DNA from: Deinococcus sp. QL22 | GTDB lineage: Bacteria; Deinococcota; Deinococci; Deinococcales; Deinococcaceae | Direction of reading: 5' to 3' | Length of the DNA: 64,000 nt | Assembly: GCF_023370075.1 (NCBI RefSeq) | Contig: NZ_CP097149.1 | Location: 186,001 to 250,000 of the forward strand | Shown: positions 17,964 through 26,853 of the stretch, one piece after another | Numbering within the stretch: the first letter of the stretch is position 1 | Layout of the letters: the number at the start of each line of letters is the position of its first letter | Made by a program: the position numbers and the translations under genes | Notes under the pieces: model-generated | Database searches by the model: none | Told to the model about the DNA's origin: nothing | What the model saw: the letters and a program-made list of their open reading frames with translations, nothing else

Positions 17964-18869
17964 ATGAGCGTGCTGCCCTTTCCCCCGGGAGACTTTCCCT
18001 GTGTGCTGCTGACCATCCGGGTCACGGACAACGCCTATGCGGATAGCGACGACGCCTACGTCTACCCGGCACGCTACCGGGCGGCGCTGGCTCCCCTCGA
18101 AGCCGGGCAGCCCATGCTCGCCCTGATCTACGAGCCACGCCATGGTGGCGGGCGGATGGCCTACGTGGCCTGGGCGCTGCTCACCACGCCCCCCGAGTCC
18201 ATAGGAAAGGGCCGGGGCGGGCAGCAGGAGTGGCGGGTGCGCTACGACGGCGGGCTCATCCCGCTCCCGCGCCCGGTATCGCAGGAAGTCAGCGGGCACG
18301 TCTTCGAGACGTTGCTGCGCGGCGTGCCGCGAGAACTGCGGGGGCCAGCGCAGCGTGGGATGTCCGTCCGTGCGCTGGCCTGGGATGACTTCTGTGCGGT
18401 GTTGGCCGCTTCCGGGCTGGTGCCAGTCCTGACCGAGCGGGAGGCTCCTGAAGACCGCCTGATGCGCCAACGGGTGGCCGTCGAGCGTCTGGTGCGCGAG
18501 CGTGGCTTCCGGCTGCGGGTGCTCTCCGCTTACGGGTGGCGCTGCGCGGTCACCGGCTGGTCTGCGCCGCCTGATCTGTCGCACGCCCTGCTGGACGCGG
18601 CGCACCTGGTGTCGGTGGCGCGGGGGGGCAGCGACGGCGTGCGGAATGGCTTAGCTTTGACACCCACGGTTCACCGGCTGTTCGACGCGGGCCTGGTGAA
18701 TTTCACTTTTCAGGACGGGTCGTGGCGCCTGCAGCGCCACCGATCCCTGGATGATCTGCGGCTGGAAGGCGCTGGCGGCCGGCTGGAACTGGTTCATGGA
18801 CAGCCGCTGATCCTGCCCGGCGACCGGCGGCTGTGGCCAGAGATCAAGGCGGCTGGGCCGCCTGGCTAA
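17964..18869 (+). CDS. EVE/PUA-like plus HNH endonuclease
   Basis: A 301-aa protein. Residues about 10-110 resemble an EVE/PUA-type base-reading domain (AYVYPARYRAALAPLEAG, then EPRHGGGRMAYVAWALL). The C-terminal third is an HNH nuclease of the McrA-like type: LSAYGWRCAVTGW, then DAAHLVSVARGGSDGVRNG and TPTVHRLFDAGL, giving His214, Asn228 and His237. EVE-HNH proteins are known modification-dependent endonucleases. It is transcribed divergently from the C5-methyltransferase operon. Either it is the type II-like cutter of that system, or it is a type IV enzyme whose target modification differs from the one made next door. ATG 17964 has a weak ribosome binding site. Confidence 0.75.
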   Translation: MSVLPFPPGDFPCVLLTIRVTDNAYADSDDAYVYPARYRAALAPLEAGQPMLALIYEPRHGGGRMAYVAWALLTTPPESIGKGRGGQQEWRVRYDGGLIPLPRPVSQEVSGHVFETLLRGVPRELRGPAQRGMSVRALAWDDFCAVLAASGLVPVLTEREAPEDRLMRQRVAVERLVRERGFRLRVLSAYGWRCAVTGWSAPPDLSHALLDAAHLVSVARGGSDGVRNGLALTPTVHRLFDAGLVNFTFQDGSWRLQRHRSLDDLRLEGAGGRLELVHGQPLILPGDRRLWPEIKAAGPPG

Positions 18870-19156
18870 TTGCTGGGTTTGGTGGGCGGCACCCGAATAA
18901 GAGCCACCGTTCAACGCCACCCGCACCCGCGCTCCAAATCCGTTGATCGTCTCGCGCGTGAAGCGTGCCTTTGGCAACGCGCGGCTGACGCCTCATGGAC
19001 TCCTGGCCTGAGAACCGCCGGGCCTAGGCTAGAGGTCACACCCATAAAAGAGGGTTTCAATAGCCTGCACCGCTGAGTTCACACTGCTAGCCTGAACGAG
19101 CAATATCTGCAGGCTGCCCTTGTCCAGTGGCAAGCGTGATGAAAGGGTGTACGGTC

Positions 19157-19306
19157 TCAGCGGCATGGTAGCCCCTTACCAGAGGTGAGCTGGTTCAGGG
19201 GTTCGATGTAGCGCTGAAATTTATCTCTTCTCGCCTCCCTTCCAGCTGACGACTCTTCACTCCCCCCTCCGTGTCCAACACCCACGCGGCGCGCCCCAGA
19301 CGTCAT
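19157..19306 (-). CDS. Possible 49-aa ORF coupled to primase-polymerase copy A
   Basis: The ATG at 19306 overlaps the stop of the primase-polymerase gene (ATGA). The product is basic and glycine/serine-rich in its first half, with RRDKFQRYIEPLNQL in the second. It has no similarity that I see to the small gene following copy B. It may be a chance frame. Confidence 0.25.
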   Translation of the reverse strand: MTSGARRVGVGHGGGSEESSAGREARRDKFQRYIEPLNQLTSGKGLPCR

Positions 19307-20205
19307 CCCGTCAGCAACTGGGTTCCTGGGCCAGCTCCCCTGACCCAGGTGGGACCGCCCAGCTCCAGGGCACGCGCGATGGTGCGTTCGAGGTACGCTC
19401 CCTGACTCCATTTTTCCCGGCGCAGCGCCGTCCCCTGCATCAAGCGCCGGATTTGTCCGGCATCCGAGGTATAGAAGCGCAGCAGCCTCACCCCCGCCAT
19501 GTCTCCCTCACTGGGCGACGGATACCCCAACCCGGGCCAGTCGCCGGCTTCCAACAGCCGGCGCGCCCGGTCACCATTGGCGGCGGCGTAGAGCCGCCGG
19601 AGCACCTCGGCGTCCTTAAGGGTGGTGGCCACCGCCTGAGAACGAGCCGACATTGCCGGTGTGGACAGCCTGACCAACACGTCTGCCAAGTCACCGAGGT
19701 CACGGCCCCGCGCCGGCATGCCATCGCCCGTCGCCGTTATGAAGCCCTGGCCCAGCACCTCGATTCCGGCCCGCCGGGAGTTGCTGGGCACATTCCCCCT
19801 GAGCCAGAGGTGCACGCCGCCTCCTGGAGAGCGTTCGGCATACCCAGGGACACCGGCCAGCACGGCCTGGGCCGCGCTGCTCAGTGGCGTGTCCAGGTCC
19901 AAGGCGGCCAGGCCAACTTCTCCAGACAGCACCACCCCCACGCCGCCGGCGGCATGCCCGCAGGCCAGGGCATGCGCCTCAGCCAGTGGCAGACCCGCGC
20001 CCCGGCAGTCGACGGGCCTCAGCACTCCGTGGCGCGGCAGACTGGGGACCTTACTAATCTTGCCGTTGCCCCGGGGCAAGGCCAGCCAGGGGAGCCAGGT
20101 TTGCAATTCCAACAGCTCGGTGGGGAGGGTGGCCTGCAGGTGATCCAGCCGGTGAAGGGGGAAAGCGGTCTTCGCGCGGTGGGCTGAAGGCAGACGCCCC
20201 CTCAC
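19303..20205 (-). CDS. NrS-1-type primase-polymerase (AEP superfamily), copy A
   Basis: A 300-aa protein. The GTG at 20205 was chosen because it overlaps the TnpB stop as GTGA. The N-terminal 190 or so residues follow the archaeo-eukaryotic primase pattern of bifunctional primase-polymerases: WLPWLALPRGNGKISKVPSL, the acidic motif AALDLD, SPGGGVHLWLRG, and IEVLGQGFITATG. The C-terminal segment (SPSEGDMAGVRLLRFYTSD, then GTALRREKWSQGAYLERTI) matches the helical-bundle domain that follows the polymerase in phage NrS-1-type enzymes. No helicase domain is present, so it is short for the family. Expected activity is template-dependent primer or DNA synthesis. A clear homologue lies at 31239-32192, also beside a TnpB-like gene. 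Confidence 0.8.
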   Translation of the reverse strand: MRGRLPSAHRAKTAFPLHRLDHLQATLPTELLELQTWLPWLALPRGNGKISKVPSLPRHGVLRPVDCRGAGLPLAEAHALACGHAAGGVGVVLSGEVGLAALDLDTPLSSAAQAVLAGVPGYAERSPGGGVHLWLRGNVPSNSRRAGIEVLGQGFITATGDGMPARGRDLGDLADVLVRLSTPAMSARSQAVATTLKDAEVLRRLYAAANGDRARRLLEAGDWPGLGYPSPSEGDMAGVRLLRFYTSDAGQIRRLMQGTALRREKWSQGAYLERTIARALELGGPTWVRGAGPGTQLLTG

Positions 20206-21269
20206 ACGGTCCGCCTGCTTTGGGCGCGGCGGCGCTGGCCCCAATAGCGGCGCACCAGATTGCGCGCGGCGTTCGCATGGGCGTCCAGACGGTGGCCATA
20301 GGGGCAGTGAAAAGTCCGCCCTTGACGGGTGCCCTCAACGTAAGTGCGGCACTGGCTGCAGCCGGTGCTGGTATGTGCCGGCGACACGCGCACGACCTTT
20401 ATCCCGCGGTTGAAAGCGCGCTGCGGTGCCCACGACATATGCCAGTCTGCGACCGCATGCCGCCGGGCGGCGTCCGGGAAATCTCCCTGGAACTGGGCAT
20501 AGTCGAGGCGCTCCAGCACCAGGGTGCCCGTCAACGTCAACAGGGGCAGCGTGAACGCCTCAAGCGCGGCGCGCGCGGCCGCGTATTCCAGAATCTGGGC
20601 AAAAGCCCGCACCTCGGGCGAATCCCCTGGGCATTCGGTGGGCCAGTGCACGTCGTACGTGACGCCCGGGCGTTTCCCCACCACAGCGGTCGCCAGCGGA
20701 TGCAGGCCGATGTCCACGCCCGCCACGGCGCGACCAATCGGCTGCACCCGGCGCTGGGGCTGAGAAAAATAGAGCACGAGGAACCACTCCGCACCCTGCT
20801 GGATCAACCGGGTGCGGTCACGCAGCCAGGTCGTCGGCGTCCAGATGTCATCCACCAGATCCACACGGTGAACCAGCGCACGGCCCTGCTCCACCGCGGT
20901 GCGCACCCGTTCCCACCAGATGGCTTCGCGCTCAGGCGTCATAGGCGCCAGCAGGGCCGTCAGCAACCCATGGGCAGCTGGGTACTGCCGGTAGACCCCG
21001 TGAGACGCTGTGAGCAGCGTCGTGTACTCCTGTTCGGGGAGGCGGTGGCACTCGCTGTGAATCAGCAGGGTGCCCAGTTGCAGCAGGCGATCGTGCACGA
21101 GGATCTGATCCGTCAGCAGAAGGGCAGTGGGCCGGTAGACCTGGCCCTGATCCATGACCTGCAGGTCCTCGTCGGTGGGTTGCAGGTCACCCTGCTTGAC
21201 TGCATTGAGGACCTGCGGGTAGGCCTGTCGGTTGATGCGAATAACGTGGTGGGTGGGTGGTGTATGCAT
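20202..21269 (-). CDS. TnpB-like RuvC nuclease, copy A
   Basis: A 355-aa protein; ATG 21269 is preceded by AGGAG at 7 bases and matches the start of copy B. The RuvC triad is intact: D186 in GVDIGLHPLA, E253 in LVLERLDYAQF and D329 in LDAHANAARNLVRR. A zinc ribbon CSQC...CPYGH lies at 304-326. The N-terminal 170 residues do not look like the usual TnpB start (no YxxRLYP..Q helix), which makes this a divergent or remodelled member. TnpB proteins are RNA-guided nucleases of IS200/IS605 and IS607 elements. No TnpA lies nearby; instead the next gene, overlapping by GTGA, is a primase-polymerase. Confidence 0.85.
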   Translation of the reverse strand: MHTPPTHHVIRINRQAYPQVLNAVKQGDLQPTDEDLQVMDQGQVYRPTALLLTDQILVHDRLLQLGTLLIHSECHRLPEQEYTTLLTASHGVYRQYPAAHGLLTALLAPMTPEREAIWWERVRTAVEQGRALVHRVDLVDDIWTPTTWLRDRTRLIQQGAEWFLVLYFSQPQRRVQPIGRAVAGVDIGLHPLATAVVGKRPGVTYDVHWPTECPGDSPEVRAFAQILEYAAARAALEAFTLPLLTLTGTLVLERLDYAQFQGDFPDAARRHAVADWHMSWAPQRAFNRGIKVVRVSPAHTSTGCSQCRTYVEGTRQGRTFHCPYGHRLDAHANAARNLVRRYWGQRRRAQSRRTV

Positions 21270-21489
21270 GCGGTCTCCTGGCTGCGGGCATTGACCTTCT
21301 CTTTTCCCTTTCAGCACAGGATGGGTTTGCTCTGCCCAGGTGAGCCTCTTCTTTGCTTCACAGACGAATTGCGCCGCCTGTTGGGTCAGCCATGCTGCAC
21401 CCTCCGGCTGTGGGGAGAAGTCGGCCAGCACTCGCGCCTGATGCCTGCAGGACGCCAGCACCGCCTTTGATGGTTGAGGGCGCATCAGC

Positions 21490-22059
21490 CACCCATGGTG
21501 GGTTCAAGCTGGTGGTCTGACCCACGGTGTGTTCAGGCCGATGCCAGGTGCTCACCATGGATCGACGAGCATGGGTGTCGCACCGATGCCCGCCAACAGC
21601 CAGCATGTGCCTGGAGCAGAGATTCAGCGGCTGTTCAAGATTGCGTGGAACCTCTCAAGCGGAGTCGGCGCCGTTAAGCCGAGACGCCGGAGTTCTAGGT
21701 CAATTGAAGAGGCGAGTCGTCACATGGTGACCCCCTCTGCCCTGGCAGGACGGCAAGAAGAGGCGCGCTCGTCTGAAAAGATGAGAAGAAGCAGGAGTAG
21801 AGGGAAGCTGAGCACTGACCAAGAGCGCCGAACCTCCCAGCAGGCTGGAACGGCATCCCATCAATGTGCAGCCAGATCGGGCCCGGTGAACCTGACTACG
21901 GCAGGCCGCGCTTGATACCCAGATGAGCACCATCACGCGTGATGGTGTGGACTGCCTCCGCAGCCCCTGATAGCGAGATCCCTGGTTCCGTTCACCCGTG
22001 ATGGGTTCAGAGGCACGCGGTGGGTTCAACCTGGTTGGTCGCAACTGAAAGTGGGTTCA
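21490..22059. repeat. GGTGGGTTCA direct repeats upstream of TnpB copy A
   Basis: Copies or near-copies of GGTGGGTTCA lie at 21497-21506, 21526-21535 (GGTGTGTTCA), 22000-22009 (GATGGGTTCA), 22019-22028 and 22050-22059 (AGTGGGTTCA). Several are preceded by CAC or CCCAC. The same word recurs around the second TnpB/primase-polymerase locus. The interval contains no credible gene and also holds the palindrome at 21928-21947. Confidence 0.5.
21928..21947. repeat. Perfect 20-bp palindrome
   Basis: CACCATCACGCGTGATGGTG reads identically on both strands. It could be a protein binding site or a cruciform-prone site within the repeat-containing leader of the TnpB copy A region. Confidence 0.7.
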
Positions 22060-22648
22060 TAACGCCATCTTGCTGATCAAGGGAGCAGCGCCGAGACCAG
22101 AGTAGGGCGTGTTGGCACGCCTCTGATAGAAAGGTTCGTGAGGCATGAATAGCTTGGCTTACTGCCTAGTTCCGAAGTCGAGGAACACCCCCTGAAACGG
22201 AGGCCAGACTTTTAGGGCCAGCCGGTGGATCCACCCCTGACAGAGCTGAGACACCGGCTGGCCTCCCGGCTCGGAGACTCGGCTGCTGGGGACGAGCGCT
22301 GGCAGCACATTCCGCATTTGTACATTGGCCTTACTGCCCCTACCGTACAGACGGCTGCCCCCTGGCCCGGGCACTCAGTCTTGAGGGTTACGGCCTTTCA
22401 CCGACTTAAGGGTGTGGTGGTCAGACCAACAGCCCCACCAAAGGCTTTAATTCGGTAGCCGAGCGAGCTCACGACTCGCTCCTGTACGGCTGTCCTGCCC
22501 CGGATGGCAAGAGGATCTCCAGGGCAGGGCCTGGAATGATGGAGGCGAACCAAGTCATGCTTTGCCGCCCGCGCTCAGCGTTACTGGGAGCTGCACGGAA
22601 TCACGTGCAGAGGCCCTCCATCTGGCAGGTTCAGAGATGGCAATCCAT
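22060..22648. other. Non-coding stretch with a hairpin
   Basis: No credible gene. A hairpin at 22457-22491 pairs AGCC with GGCT and GAGCGAG with CTCGCTC. No T-tract follows. It could be part of a structured RNA or a remnant of mobile DNA. Confidence 0.4.
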
Positions 22649-23116
22649 TCACACGGACGCGCCACTGGGACAGGTCAGACCGTGTTCGCGCGCGTAAACC
22701 TCCCGCAGATGTGGATAACAGGCTGTCAGAGTCACATCCAGATGCAGTTGATCATCCACCTGGGTGACCCAGTCGGATACCGGCTCGTGTTGAAGCTCGT
22801 ACCACAACTGCCACAGGGCCCAGGACAGTGGATCATCAAGTCCGAGATGCTGGGCCATTTTGGAGGGGCCAGACTTCATGTGGCCCAGCAGTCGGGGCCA
22901 CACCCCGGGGACAGCCTGAAGGGTCCGGACCGTCAGGTGCACGGTGAAAGGCTGGGGGGCACGCCCACCCATCACCAGGGCCAGAATCTCAGAAGGCATC
23001 TTCTCCATCAGTCGCAGGATCTCAGGGGAGGAGTTCACGGACAGACGGTACAGCTCTTGGGTAGGTCTTGACCCCCCGGGAGAACGCCCCGTGCGCTCAT
23101 CATCAAGAGCCGCCAC
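22649..23116 (-). CDS. Hypothetical protein
   Basis: Up to 155 aa; a start at one of the methionines near 23008 or 22999 (MEKMPSEILALVMGG) would make it about 116-119 aa. The protein is soluble and tryptophan-rich in the middle (SWALWQLWYELQHEP). Codon composition fits a real gene. The family is not recognised. Confidence 0.5.
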   Translation of the reverse strand: MAALDDERTGRSPGGSRPTQELYRLSVNSSPEILRLMEKMPSEILALVMGGRAPQPFTVHLTVRTLQAVPGVWPRLLGHMKSGPSKMAQHLGLDDPLSWALWQLWYELQHEPVSDWVTQVDDQLHLDVTLTACYPHLREVYAREHGLTCPSGASV

Positions 23117-23143
23117 CTGCCTGCTTGCTCTCGCAAAAAGGAG

Positions 23144-23290
23144 CTAGCCAGTGTTCACCGCCTGATAGCTGAACACGGTGGTCAACTGTTCGTCGAAGGG
23201 CAGGTGGATCAGGGCGCGGCCTTCAATTTTACGCTGCCCCGGGTCCGCTCGACCCAGAACACAACCTGATAGAGACGGTGCTGGCAGATC
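23144..23290 (-). pseudogene. 3' remnant of a gene with a frameshift
   Basis: Reading leftwards, QHRLYQVVFWVERTRGSV in one frame continues in another as EGRALIHLPFDEQLTTVFSY to a stop at 23144-23146. Both halves look coding, and the join lies near 23230. No upstream part remains before 23470. Confidence 0.4.
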
Positions 23291-23469
23291 CCTGGCCTGC
23301 AGCAACTAAGCCCCATTTCACGCGGGGTTCTCATCTGTATTATCTGAACGCCGCAGGAGGTTGGTGGCCGCATTCGGGGGCGATATCGTGTCACACACAT
23401 TTTAAGCATCTGAATTGTCCCCGTCTTTGGAATCAGTCCACTCGGTCATATCCCGCAACAGAACGCTTT

Positions 23470-23787
23470 CTACTGCAATTCAGCCGTAAGTGCAGTCGCA
23501 ATAATCACGGCCGAGAGAGCATCTAAATCCCAATATCGCTCGCCCGCATAATCATCGAGCTGTGTTTCATCGGGAGTGACATAGATCTGGGTGCCGCTGC
23601 CCCGGCCCTTGAGATAGAAAAGCTCTTCAGGGTGGCGCGCTGCGATGTCGGCAGCGGTCGTCAGCGCACTGGAAAGCTGTTCATCTGTGAGCAATTGAGC
23701 CATGCGGACAGCGTCTGGATGCACCTGCTGCCCCGCGAGCAGCAGACCCAACCAGGCACCCCTTGCTTGCCCTGGCGTGATGGTCAT
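23470..23787 (-). CDS. Small hypothetical protein
   Basis: A 105-aa acidic soluble protein starting at ATG 23787 with a weak ribosome binding site. The helical N-terminus (GQARGAWLGLLLAGQQ) is followed by a mixed C-terminus rich in Asp and Tyr. Unrecognised, but codon use fits its neighbours. Confidence 0.55.
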   Translation of the reverse strand: MTITPGQARGAWLGLLLAGQQVHPDAVRMAQLLTDEQLSSALTTAADIAARHPEELFYLKGRGSGTQIYVTPDETQLDDYAGERYWDLDALSAVIIATALTAELQ

Positions 23788-23902
23788 ATTCCAGTCCCAC
23801 TTCGGATTTCGTTCACGTCGCCTAGGCCGAGGACAATGACAACGGCAGCGACCTGCGTGGATACATCAGCATCATCCATACGCTGGGCTTGATGCCCCAA
23901 AA

Positions 23903-23931
23903 GCCCCCGGAACACCGGGGGCAATTTTTTT
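23903..23931. terminator. Bidirectional rho-independent terminator
   Basis: GCCCCCGG (23903-23910), loop AACA, CCGGGGGC (23915-23922), then a run of seven T on the plus strand; on the minus strand the hairpin is followed by TTTT. It most likely ends the transcript of the minus-strand gene finishing at 23990. Confidence 0.8.
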
Positions 23932-23989
23932 CTATGTATAACTGCTCAGCGCAACCGTCACCCGCACTGGTTGGTACGGGCTCGACCAG

Positions 23990-25002
23990 TCAGAGACAGC
24001 CACCGCGGGCCGCAAACTGGGTCAGGATCGACCGGAGGATGTTCTCATAACCTTTAGCCAGCGAACTCGTGTTCGACCGGGACAGCTCGAACTGACCGGC
24101 GGTGAGGGGTTGGCCCCGACACACAGCCCAGGTCGCTTCAAAAGGCCGGACGGTGTTCAGGCCAGTTACAAGCGCCAGCTGCAGCACGTAGGACACGGTC
24201 GTTGACCGTTCGATCCGGGTGACGTACTGCACTTCTGGCCAGCCGTCGTGATCCACGTCGCTCAGGCGTACGGCCACCACCGGCGTGTCGAAGTTGGGGG
24301 TCACGGGCAGCTGCACCCACAGCTGCTTAAAGCCCTGACCACCCGGCAGGCCCTTGTACAGGTGGAGTTGGGGGATGTTCGGATCCTGTGGTCGGGAACG
24401 CAGTGGCGTGTAGACGAGCACATAGGTGCCGCTGCGCAACCTGGCGGCGGCAGAACGCTGGATGGCCGACGCGCTGGGCAGCCGCCGAACCAGCGCTGCG
24501 CCTTGCGTGGGCGTCATGTTCTCCACGGTGGTTGGCGCGGGCGCCGGTGGGGACAGTTTGGGCACTGGAGCTGCGGTCGAAGCCCTGCCGCGGGGGACGG
24601 CGCAATCGTCGATACCGACCATCCCCTGGGCCCCCAGGCCCCCCAACAGCATTCGCTGGGTGGCGCCCAAGCCTTTGAGGAAGAGGAGCACGGTGCCGCC
24701 CAGCGAGCCAGTTTCGGATTCCTTCTTCCAGCCGTTGCGCTGCGCGTAGGACATCAGCAGAGACCGCGCCTGTTGGTCGTTCCGACCCTGCAGCACATGC
24801 TGCTCGCACTCCAGGGTTACGCCGTACTGCTTCTCGATGGCGGCGATCACTGGAGCGTTCGGCATGAAGGTGCCCCAAGCAGGTTAAGAAGATCCTGAGC
24901 GTGCCCAGCCGACCCCAGCAACAGACTGGCCAGAATGGTGGGGAGGACGGCCCGGCGGGTGCGGGCTTCTCCGAAAGGTTGGGAGCGCGGGAGCGGCGTC
25001 AT
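23990..25002 (-). pseudogene. Secreted hypothetical protein, interrupted by a frameshift after the signal peptide
   Basis: The main frame (24865-23990, 291 aa) starts at MPNAPVIAAIEKQYG without a leader. Immediately upstream, in a different frame, a Sec-type signal peptide starts at ATG 25002 (MTPLPRSQP, then RRAVLPTILASLLLGSAGHA) and continues DLLNLLGAP before running into a stop at 24847. Joining the frames near 24862 gives one continuous secreted protein. The mature part has a Pro/Ala linker (about residues 96-110 of the main frame) and a C-terminal domain with DVDHDGWPEVQYV, an FG-GAP/calcium-loop-like motif. Either a real frameshift or a sequence error explains it. Confidence 0.6.
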
Positions 25003-25033
25003 CTGGATGAGAAGCATGACAGCGTGCTCATCC

Positions 25034-25600
25034 ATGACATGGACGCACACTCTCGCTGTTGCGGTCTTCGCCAGCGCCTCGTTCTCCACTGCCCAGACCG
25101 TGACGGCCTCTTACATCGGTAGCAAGGCTCCATTCTTGAGCAGCACGTTCTGCCGGACGGCTGCCACCTGCACGGCTGCTGGCAAGGTGACGCTGGCAGT
25201 GAGTGAAGGGACAGAAGAGTAATTCATCGTCAAGCCCCGCTTTAAGCAGTTCGGTCAGCCCACCTACACGGTCTTCTTTACCCACAAGAACGGCGTGGTG
25301 CGCCGCGCGGGCCTGAGGTACCAGGCTGCCCAGGACTACACTGAGGACGGCGCGTTCGTCCGCGCGTTCCTGAGTTTCGTCATGGGAGTGGACTTGTCGA
25401 AGCAAGACGCCTCTCGGGTGGCGAACTGCCTGGCAGTGGTGCGGGGCAAGACCGGGACGTTCTATGTAGACCGCCACGGCGGAATGAGCATGGGTGGGGC
25501 GACCGAGAACATCGTGCTGGCGTATGAGTCTGGCGCACCGGTGGACGAATTCTTCCGGGCGCAGCCGGGGGGCCGCCTGGCCTGGGAAGGGTGTTCGTAA
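25034..25600 (+). pseudogene. Secreted hypothetical protein with an in-frame TAA
   Basis: A leader (MTWTHTLAVAVFASASFSTA) begins at ATG 25034, and the frame runs VTASYIGSKAPFLSSTFC to EGTEE, then meets TAA at 25220-25222. The same frame continues directly FIVKPRFKQFGQPTYTVFF and reaches a stop at 25600. Both halves have coding character, and together they make a 188-residue exported protein. A nonsense mutation is the simplest explanation; GAA/CAA/AAA to TAA would be enough. It is divergent from, and partly overlaps, the start of the other secreted gene at 25002. Confidence 0.6.
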
Positions 25601-25768
25601 GAGGTTCAGTGGCATTCTGGTCAGTTATCCGGATTGAAGCAGGCTCATTTCGCCTCTTCAAAGCCGCACGCCTCTGCTGCTAGAACCGTTGCCGCGTGAA
25701 TCATAGGAATCCGTGCTGCTGGGAGCCTCAGCACACTCGCATCTCCCAATCAGGAATGCTGCGCGCCG

Positions 25769-25855
25769 AGCGTCAACATAAAAAACCTCTGGAGCACGCT
25801 GGGCCAGTGCCCTGCCGCTCACGACTTTCGCAAAAGGTTTACTACATGTAAGTGA
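25769..25855 (+). repeat. Gene remnant paralogous to 28263-28380
   Basis: The frame reads SVNIKNLWSTLGQCPA to a stop at 25853-25855. About 45 bases match the segment from 28263 (SVNTTNLWRKLGQCAA) at both DNA and protein level. The rest of 25601-25910 shows no gene. Confidence 0.5.
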
Positions 25856-25910
25856 GAGGAATACGATGTTCAGAAAGTTGATATGCCCGAGCCAATAAAG
25901 TCAGGTAGAC

Positions 25911-26417
25911 ATGATCCAATGGATAAGCTACCCACGTTCGTCGGCGCCAACCATCCTGATGCGCCAAATAGTTGCTGTATTCCAAGAAAGTGAGGCAGAG
26001 GTTGGGTCGAGACTCCATAAAAAGGGCAGTGATGCCGTTCTAGCTGTTGTTGCTCCAAAACTTGAGGAGATTGGATTTAAGGTGGAGTTAGGAAAGAAGC
26101 ATGATCAGAAGATCCGCGTGCCTGTACTTTATGGCATGAATGGAGCTATAGATAAGAGTTTTGATGCCGATGCATTCCATGAGATAGAAAGATTTGTACT
26201 TGAAGTAGAGGCAGGGCGTGCCTATACCAATTATCAGTTCCTGAAAGATTTATTCCAGGCCTGCATGATGCATAACGTGGACTATTTTTGTGTCGCTGTA
26301 CGAAATGAGTACAGAGATACTAAAGATTTCGAGAAGATAAGGACTTTTTTTGACACTTTATACGCAAGTGGGCGTCTTAGTCTTCCGTTACAGGGCATTT
26401 TGATCGTTGGGTACTAG
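25911..26417 (+). CDS. Predicted PD-(D/E)XK nuclease, orphan and AT-rich
   Basis: A 168-aa protein. The core reads AIDKSFDADAF, then RFVLEVEAGRAYTNY, then LFQACMMHNVDYFCVAVRN, then LQGILIVGY, the order of a small restriction-endonuclease fold with E-x-E catalytic residues (in VLEVEAG) and an upstream acidic residue. No methyltransferase is adjacent. Base composition is much lower in G+C than the surroundings, so the gene was probably acquired. It could be a solitary restriction enzyme or repair nuclease. ATG 25911 has no strong ribosome binding site, and a later start such as MRQIVAVFQESE (about 25959) is possible. Confidence 0.6.
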   Translation: MIQWISYPRSSAPTILMRQIVAVFQESEAEVGSRLHKKGSDAVLAVVAPKLEEIGFKVELGKKHDQKIRVPVLYGMNGAIDKSFDADAFHEIERFVLEVEAGRAYTNYQFLKDLFQACMMHNVDYFCVAVRNEYRDTKDFEKIRTFFDTLYASGRLSLPLQGILIVGY

Positions 26418-26853
26418 ACTTCAGGGGAATAGACGATCACGCTTGTTCACCACTTCATGCCTTTAAGAAGACCAGTCACTATTGATACCAGTAAAGATTC
26501 GGGTTGCTTTCGGCCAGAATAGCAGTGAAGAATTGCTTCCAGCACGGGGCATTCTTATAAGTGGACTGTTGATGGGAGGTCTGTCAAGAAAAACCCGTCT
26601 TGATCCTCGTCGCCATGGCCCAGAAGCGCCCGTGCAGACGTTCAGGATGAGCCTGAGGCGCGTGGTGCGGAACCGGGCTGGCTACTGGATGGAATGGCGA
26701 GTGCTTCATCTTTTACCCTTCCCAAGTTCCACTGGTCGCCTGCACCTCTGATCATCTATGAACCACTTCCAGCCAAGCGAATGCCAGCCTGTGACGTTCA
26801 GAGCTGCCCTACTTTCTGCAGCGCCGCGGCTCCTGTGCGCTGGTTCCAAAAGA
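26418..26853. other. Intergenic, no gene seen
   Basis: Lies between convergent genes. No coding frame with natural composition and no clear terminator hairpin was found. Confidence 0.45.

Noticed and set aside
20202..21269. Complete IS200/IS605 element
   Set aside because: No TnpA tyrosine transposase and no recognisable end hairpins were found around either TnpB-like gene.
21490..22059. Repeats considered as a CRISPR array
   Set aside because: Repeat unit is only about 10 bases, spacing is irregular and no cas gene is present.
22457..22491. Hairpin considered as group II intron domain V
   Set aside because: Lacks the AGC triad, tetraloop and bulge geometry, and no reverse transcriptase frame is nearby.
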